NCBI GenBank assembly: GCA_937990735.1
Contig: CALKQT010000083.1
Location: 1-17,185 of the forward strand
Direction of reading: 5' to 3'
Source: an uncultured Campylobacter sp.
Lineage (GTDB): Bacteria; Campylobacterota; Campylobacteria; Campylobacterales; Campylobacteraceae
Length of the DNA: 17,185 nucleotides
A program made the translations under genes and the position numbers. The number at the start of each line of letters is the position of its first letter. Positions within the stretch are counted from its first letter, which is position 1. Below, in pieces: positions 12,588-17,185 of the stretch. The notes beneath the pieces are model-generated. The model saw only the letters and a program-made list of their open reading frames with translations, was not told the DNA's origin and made no database searches.

Positions 12588-15500
12588 ATGTTAAACAGCC
12601 TATATTCAGGAAATCGTCTTAGAGTGGATTTTTCAAAGGTTCCCAAAGACATCGAAATTCCGAATTTATTACAACTACAAAAGAAAAGTTTTGATCATTT
12701 TTTAAATCTTGATAACTCGGGTGGAGAAAGCGGCATAGAAAAGGTTTTCAAAGCCATTTTCCCTATCCACGACGCACAGAATAGACTAAGTATCGAGTAT
12801 GTAAGCAGCGAAATTTCAAAGCCAAAGTATTCGATTAGAGAATGCATGGAAAGAGGGCTTACTTATTCGGTAAATTTAAAGATGAAGCTCCGCCTGCTAG
12901 TGCATGAGCGCGATGAAAAGACGGGCAAAAAAATCGGCGTAAAAGAGATCAAAGAGCAGGATATATTCATTCGCGACATTCCTCTAATGACCGATAGAAT
13001 TTCATTTATCATAAACGGCGTCGAGCGCGTCGTCGTAAATCAGCTGCACAGAAGCCCGGGCGTAATCTTCAAAGAGGAAGAGAGCCCTACGGTTTTAAAT
13101 AAACTCATCTACACCGCTCAAATAATACCTGATCGCGGCAGCTGGCTATACTTTGAATACGACGTAAAAGACGTACTATACGTGCGCATAAATAAAAGGC
13201 GCAAGGTTCCGATCACGATCCTATTTCGCGCACTCGGCTACAAAAAACAAGACATCATAAAATTATTTTATCCTATTAAGACGATCTATATTAAAAAGGG
13301 AAAATTCCTGACCGATTTCGATCCGAAAGAATACGCGGGCAGGCTCGATTACGACATTATAAACGAAAAGGGCGAGGTGCTTCATCAAGCAAGCAAGCGC
13401 CTAACATCCAAAAAAGCAGAGAAGCTGGCGGAGGACGGACTAAAGCTAATCGAATATCCGGCTGAAATTTTAGCCGAGCGCTACCTAGCCGACGCCATCG
13501 TCGATAAAAACAGCGGCGAAGTGCTTTTTGATTCGCTAACCGCGCTTGATGAGGGCAAGCTAGCTAAGATCGCTAACACCGAGAAAAAATTTACGATCGC
13601 CAACGACCTAGCTAGCGGCGTAGATACCTCGATCATAAATTCTTTCATCCAGGACGCCGATGCGCTTAAACTCTTGCAGCAAAGCGAAGGCATAGACGAC
13701 GAGAACGATCTGGCTGCGATTAGAATTTACAAAGTAATGCGCCCGGGCGAGCCGGTGGTAAAAGAGGCGGCAAAGAGCTTCGTAAACGATCTATTTTTCA
13801 ATCCGGAGCGCTACGATCTGACCAAGGTTGGTCGCATGAAGATGAATCATAAACTAGGTATCGAAGCGCCGGAATACGTAACCGTACTAAGCAGTGAGGA
13901 TATCATCAAAACCGCAAAATACCTAATCAGGGTCAAAAACGGCGACGGCTTCATCGACGATCGCGATAATCTCGGCAACCGCCGCATCCGCTCGATCGGC
14001 GAGCTTTTGGCAAACGAGATGCACCTTGGATTTATCAAGGTTCAAAAGGCGATTAAGGATAAATTTACCGGCATTAGCGGCAATCTAGAGGAGCTTATGC
14101 CGTATGATTTCGTAAATCCAAAGATTATCACCACTACGCTTATGGAATTTTTCACCGGTGGCCAGCTAAGCCAGTTTATGGATCAGACTAACCCATTGGC
14201 AGAGGTAACACATAAGCGTCGTCTTTCTGCGTTAGGTCCTGGTGGACTTTCACGAGAGCGTGCAGGTTTTGAGGTTCGTGACGTTCACTATACTCACTAT
14301 GGCCGTTTGTGTCCTATTGAGACTCCAGAAGGTCCGAATATCGGCCTTATTTCCTCTCTTTGTGTTTATGCCAAGGTTAATAGTCTTGGATTTATAGAGA
14401 CGCCCTACCGTGCCGTTAAGGATGGGAAAGTCGATTTCTCAGAGGAAGGGCTTAAGTACTATACGGCAGAGGAAGAAGAAGAAATGAACGTTGCTCAGGG
14501 GAATGCACCGCTTAATCCTGATGGAACGTTTGTTCGCGACAAAGTAAAGTCACGCTACGCTGCGGACTTCCCCATCGTTGCTCCTAATCAGGTGCACTTG
14601 ATGGACGTTTCTCCTTCACAGATCGCCTCTATTGCTGCTTCGTTGATTCCTTTTTTGGAGCACGACGACGCCAACCGTGCACTCATGGGATCTAACATGA
14701 TGCGCCAGGCAGTGCCCCTCATCCAACCCGAGGCTCCTATCGTAGGTACCGGGGTGGAAGGCAAATTGGTTCGCGACTCTCGTACGCAAGTTATGGCAGA
14801 AGGAGCCGGCGAGGTTATCTACGTGGATGCAGATCAAATCAAGGTTCGTTACGACAAGACCGACGAGGAGCTTTTCGTTAGCTTTGAAGAACCTGTTGTT
14901 ACCTATCCTCTCCCCAAATATCGCAAGACGAACCAGAGTACAACGATTGACCTCAAGCCTATCTGTCGCAAGGGCGATCGCGTGGAAAAGGGAGATATCC
15001 TCACCGAGGGCTATGCAACTCAGAATGGAGAATTGGCTCTTGGGCGCAATATCCTTGTTGCTTACATGCCTTGGAAGGGATACAACTACGAGGATGCTAT
15101 TGTGCTTAACGAGCGTATCGTACGCGAAGACTTCTTCACCTCAGTACACGTAGAAGAGCAACAACTTGAAGTGCGTGAGACCAAACGAGGCCTCGAAGAG
15201 CTTACGAGCGACATCCCCAACGTGAGCGAAGATGCAACGAAAGATTTGGCAGAAAACGGGATCGTGCGCATTGGTGCACACATTGTTCCCGGGGACATTC
15301 TCGTGGGTAAGATAACCCCCAAGGGCGAATCAGATCCCACACCAGAAGAGCGTCTTCTCCGTGCTATCTTTGGCGATAAGGCGAGCGATGTAAAGGATGC
15401 TTCCCTCAAAGCTTCTCCCTCATTGCGCGGGGTCGTTATTGATACCAAGCTCTTCTCCAAGAATTTGGATAAGAAGCGCAAGGACATCAAAGAGATCACA

Positions 15501-16562
15501 GAGCGTATCGAAGGCGAGTATAGCAAAAAGAAAGAACAGCTTCGTAAAGTATTTATTGATAAGTTGCTCAAGCTTACCGACGGGCATACATCCAATCTTG
15601 TAGAGGACTTTGCTTCTCTTGAGATCATTGCTGCCGGTAAGAAGTTTAACCGCACCATGCTCGAAAGCATTGACGAGTATAGCAACATTAAGAGCAGCAA
15701 CTGGACGGAAGACGCCCATACAAACGAACTTATCACCATCCTTATCGCCAATTACATCCGTAAGGATAAGGAGTTGGAAGCAGAGTTCCGTCGTCGTATT
15801 CAAGACGAAACAATCGGAGACGAACTTGCTAGTGGCATTGTACAGACCGCAAAGGTTTATATTGCCAAGAAGCGTAAGATCCAAGTGGGAGACAAGATGG
15901 CAGGGCGCCATGGTAATAAGGGTATCGTGTCTAAGATTGTACGTCAAGAAGACATGCCTTTCCTCGAAGATGGTACCCCGGTAGACATCTGTCTTAACCC
16001 TCTAGGGGTGCCCTCTCGTATGAACCTTGGTCAGCTCTTCGAAGCTGTCTTGGCTCGTGCCGGACGGAAGTTGGGTAAGCGCTTTGCTTCTCCTGTATTC
16101 GATGGGGCTTCTCCTGAAGATATTGAAGAGTACATCAAGGAGGCTGGGATTGATCCCGGTGCTAAGACGCAGCTCTACGATGGTGGTACGGGAGAGCCCT
16201 TCAAGCAACGTGCTACGGTAGGGGTAACTTACTTCTTGAAGTTAGGCCACATGGTCGACGACAAGATGCACGCTCGCTCTATTGGTCCCTACTCTTTGGT
16301 CACACAGCAACCTCTTGGGGGTAAGGCCCAATTCGGGGGACAGCGTTTCGGAGAAATGGAAGTTTGGGCCCTCGAAGCCTTTGGTGCGGCCCACATTCTA
16401 CAAGAAATTCTCACGATTAAGAGTGACGATACAATCGGTCGCTCACGTGCCTATGAGGCAATCGTAAAGGGAACTCCTATGCCTACTCCCGGCATTCCCG
16501 AGTCTCTCAATGTGTTGATGAACGAGCTAAAAGGTCTCGGTTTGAGCCTTACTCTGGATTAA
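12588..16562 (+). CDS. rpoB: RNA polymerase beta subunit, apparently chimeric
   Basis: The ATG at 12588 follows GAGG and begins MLNSLYSGNRLRVDFSKVP, as in epsilonproteobacteria; a longer frame from 12531 lies in the attenuator and is rejected. The product is 1324 residues. Residues 1 to about 535 look epsilonproteobacterial (KIITTTLMEFFTGGQLSQFMDQTNP). After that the sequence becomes Bacteroidota-like (GPGGLSRERAGFEVRDVHYTHYGRLCPIETPEGPNIGLISSL, then FLEHDDANRALMGSNMMRQAV, LPKYRKTNQSTTIDL and DIPNVSEDATKDLAENGIV). Codons change together: CTA/TTA/ATA before, CGT/CTC/GGT after. The switch is near 14,165-14,235, within the rifampicin region; Asp532, His542 and Ser547 (E. coli 516, 526, 531) are wild type. 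The frame is intact, but the protein is probably two genes joined in assembly. Confidence 0.9.
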   Translation: MLNSLYSGNRLRVDFSKVPKDIEIPNLLQLQKKSFDHFLNLDNSGGESGIEKVFKAIFPIHDAQNRLSIEYVSSEISKPKYSIRECMERGLTYSVNLKMKLRLLVHERDEKTGKKIGVKEIKEQDIFIRDIPLMTDRISFIINGVERVVVNQLHRSPGVIFKEEESPTVLNKLIYTAQIIPDRGSWLYFEYDVKDVLYVRINKRRKVPITILFRALGYKKQDIIKLFYPIKTIYIKKGKFLTDFDPKEYAGRLDYDIINEKGEVLHQASKRLTSKKAEKLAEDGLKLIEYPAEILAERYLADAIVDKNSGEVLFDSLTALDEGKLAKIANTEKKFTIANDLASGVDTSIINSFIQDADALKLLQQSEGIDDENDLAAIRIYKVMRPGEPVVKEAAKSFVNDLFFNPERYDLTKVGRMKMNHKLGIEAPEYVTVLSSEDIIKTAKYLIRVKNGDGFIDDRDNLGNRRIRSIGELLANEMHLGFIKVQKAIKDKFTGISGNLEELMPYDFVNPKIITTTLMEFFTGGQLSQFMDQTNPLAEVTHKRRLSALGPGGLSRERAGFEVRDVHYTHYGRLCPIETPEGPNIGLISSLCVYAKVNSLGFIETPYRAVKDGKVDFSEEGLKYYTAEEEEEMNVAQGNAPLNPDGTFVRDKVKSRYAADFPIVAPNQVHLMDVSPSQIASIAASLIPFLEHDDANRALMGSNMMRQAVPLIQPEAPIVGTGVEGKLVRDSRTQVMAEGAGEVIYVDADQIKVRYDKTDEELFVSFEEPVVTYPLPKYRKTNQSTTIDLKPICRKGDRVEKGDILTEGYATQNGELALGRNILVAYMPWKGYNYEDAIVLNERIVREDFFTSVHVEEQQLEVRETKRGLEELTSDIPNVSEDATKDLAENGIVRIGAHIVPGDILVGKITPKGESDPTPEERLLRAIFGDKASDVKDASLKASPSLRGVVIDTKLFSKNLDKKRKDIKEITERIEGEYSKKKEQLRKVFIDKLLKLTDGHTSNLVEDFASLEIIAAGKKFNRTMLESIDEYSNIKSSNWTEDAHTNELITILIANYIRKDKELEAEFRRRIQDETIGDELASGIVQTAKVYIAKKRKIQVGDKMAGRHGNKGIVSKIVRQEDMPFLEDGTPVDICLNPLGVPSRMNLGQLFEAVLARAGRKLGKRFASPVFDGASPEDIEEYIKEAGIDPGAKTQLYDGGTGEPFKQRATVGVTYFLKLGHMVDDKMHARSIGPYSLVTQQPLGGKAQFGGQRFGEMEVWALEAFGAAHILQEILTIKSDDTIGRSRAYEAIVKGTPMPTPGIPESLNVLMNELKGLGLSLTLD

Positions 16563-17185
16563 TCTAAACGCTCAACGTTTCTATATATATGGCTTTTAGA
16601 AAGGATAATAAGTTAAAGACAAACTTCTCCAAGATCAGAGTGTCATTGGCATCTCCTGAGCAGATTCTGGAGAACTCTTATGGGGAAGTCACAAAGCACG
16701 AAACGGTAAGTTATCGCACGCTCAAGCCCGAGCGTGATGGACTTTACTGTGAGCGTATCTTTGGTCCGGTTAAAGATTACGAATGCCATTGTGGTAAGTA
16801 CAAAGGCAATAAGTATCGTGGAATTACTTGTGACCGATGCGGTGTTGAGGTGACCCAAAAGATGGTTCGCCGCGAGCGTATGGGGCACATTGCCCTCAAG
16901 GTGCCCGTGGTACATGTTTGGTACTCTCGCTCCATCCCCAATAAAATTGCATATCTACTAGGGTTCTCTTCCAAGGAGCTTGAGTCTATCATTTACTACG
17001 ATCGTTATGTGGTAATACAGCCTGGTGTCTTTGCAGTTCCCGAAGGAGAGGCTCCCGAATCTCACCCCGTTAATTCGCAAGAATGCCCCAAGTATCTAGA
17101 AGCAAAGCAGCTTCTAAAGAATGAACATTACGAGCAATTCTGCGATCGTATCTACGAAGAATTCCCAGGCAATGATAGCTTGGAG
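14190..17185. other. Bacteroidota-like segment at right end (suspected assembly chimera)
   Basis: From about 14,190 the codon style, protein relatedness and initiation signals change together. The rpoB and rpoC products are Bacteroidota-like, and the rpoC start has no Shine-Dalgarno sequence but an AT-rich upstream stretch, typical of that phylum. The boundary is an estimate inside a conserved stretch (14,165-14,235). Its codon style is less G/C-ending than the left-end segment, so the two foreign ends may come from different organisms. Confidence 0.75.
16589..17185 (+). CDS. rpoC: RNA polymerase beta' subunit, N-terminal part (runs off the window)
   Basis: An ATG at 16589 opens a frame of 199 codons that continues past the window end. 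The start MAFRKDNKLKTNFSKIRVSL, and ASPEQILENSYGEV after it, is characteristic of Bacteroidota RpoC. The N-terminal zinc ribbon is complete: Cys66, Cys68, Cys81 and Cys84 in YECHCGKYKGN...ITCDRCG. RRERMGHI (94-101) and the VIQPG motif (142-146) follow. It is 26 bases behind rpoB with no ribosome site. It belongs with the foreign right-hand segment, not with the Campylobacter block. Confidence 0.95.
   Translation, partial: MAFRKDNKLKTNFSKIRVSLASPEQILENSYGEVTKHETVSYRTLKPERDGLYCERIFGPVKDYECHCGKYKGNKYRGITCDRCGVEVTQKMVRRERMGHIALKVPVVHVWYSRSIPNKIAYLLGFSSKELESIIYYDRYVVIQPGVFAVPEGEAPESHPVNSQECPKYLEAKQLLKNEHYEQFCDRIYEEFPGNDSLE

Noticed and set aside
15086..15751. Minus-strand 221-codon frame inside rpoB
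   Set aside because: Ser/Leu/Arg-rich antisense shadow of a strongly conserved coding region.
14165..16562. Natural horizontal transfer of a Bacteroidota rpoB fragment
   Set aside because: Not excluded but disfavoured: the change continues into rpoC with no return to Campylobacter sequence, and a second switch occurs at ribA, both in ultra-conserved stretches as expected for k-mer misassembly.

Overview
Most of the window (about 620 to 14,190) reads as one Campylobacter-like epsilonproteobacterial chromosome. Reasons: the order ribA / hemB / argF / DUF2603-like gene / hemN / Fe-S protein recalls C. jejuni; intergenic DNA is rich in AAATTT; the tuf-rpmG-secE-nusG-rplKAJL-rpoB order is right; and rpoB and rpoC are separate genes, not fused as in Helicobacter. 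GC looks moderate, as in oral species such as C. gracilis, C. rectus or C. showae (inference only).

Both ends look foreign. Positions 1 to ~620 (end of a four-helix-bundle gene and the C-terminal two thirds of ribA) and ~14,190 to 17,185 (C-terminal ~60% of rpoB and the start of rpoC) read as Bacteroidota. Each switch falls inside a highly conserved coding stretch and keeps the frame. The simplest reading is a metagenomic assembly chimera joined at shared k-mers; recombination between phyla is possible but much less likely. Neither the ribA nor the rpoB product should be taken as a natural protein without read-level checking.

Layout: (1) 1-807, four-helix-bundle fragment and ribA on the minus strand. 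(2) 808-870, divergent ribA/hemB promoter region with an inverted repeat. (3) 871-6558, a tight plus-strand run: hemB, a small antitoxin-like gene, a doc toxin broken by a frameshift in a seven-A run, argF, a DUF2603-like gene, hemN and a CCG-domain Fe-S protein. hemB and hemN both serve heme synthesis, argF arginine synthesis; the toxin-antitoxin pair looks inserted between hemB and argF. (4) 6559-7187, about 630 bases without a convincing gene. (5) 7188-7400, a small membrane/coiled-coil protein on the minus strand. (6) 7478-16562, the translation/transcription block: a perfect TTGACA-17-TATAAT promoter, tRNA-Thr(TGT), tRNA-Tyr, tRNA-Gly, tRNA-Thr(GGT), tuf, terminator, rpmG, tRNA-Trp, secE, nusG, rplK, rplA, rplJ, rplL and rpoB, followed by partial rpoC.

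I see no clearly new large system. The items most worth a second look are the two chimeric junctions, the frameshifted Doc with a non-Phd-like partner, and a set of intergenic hairpins sharing one palindromic core.
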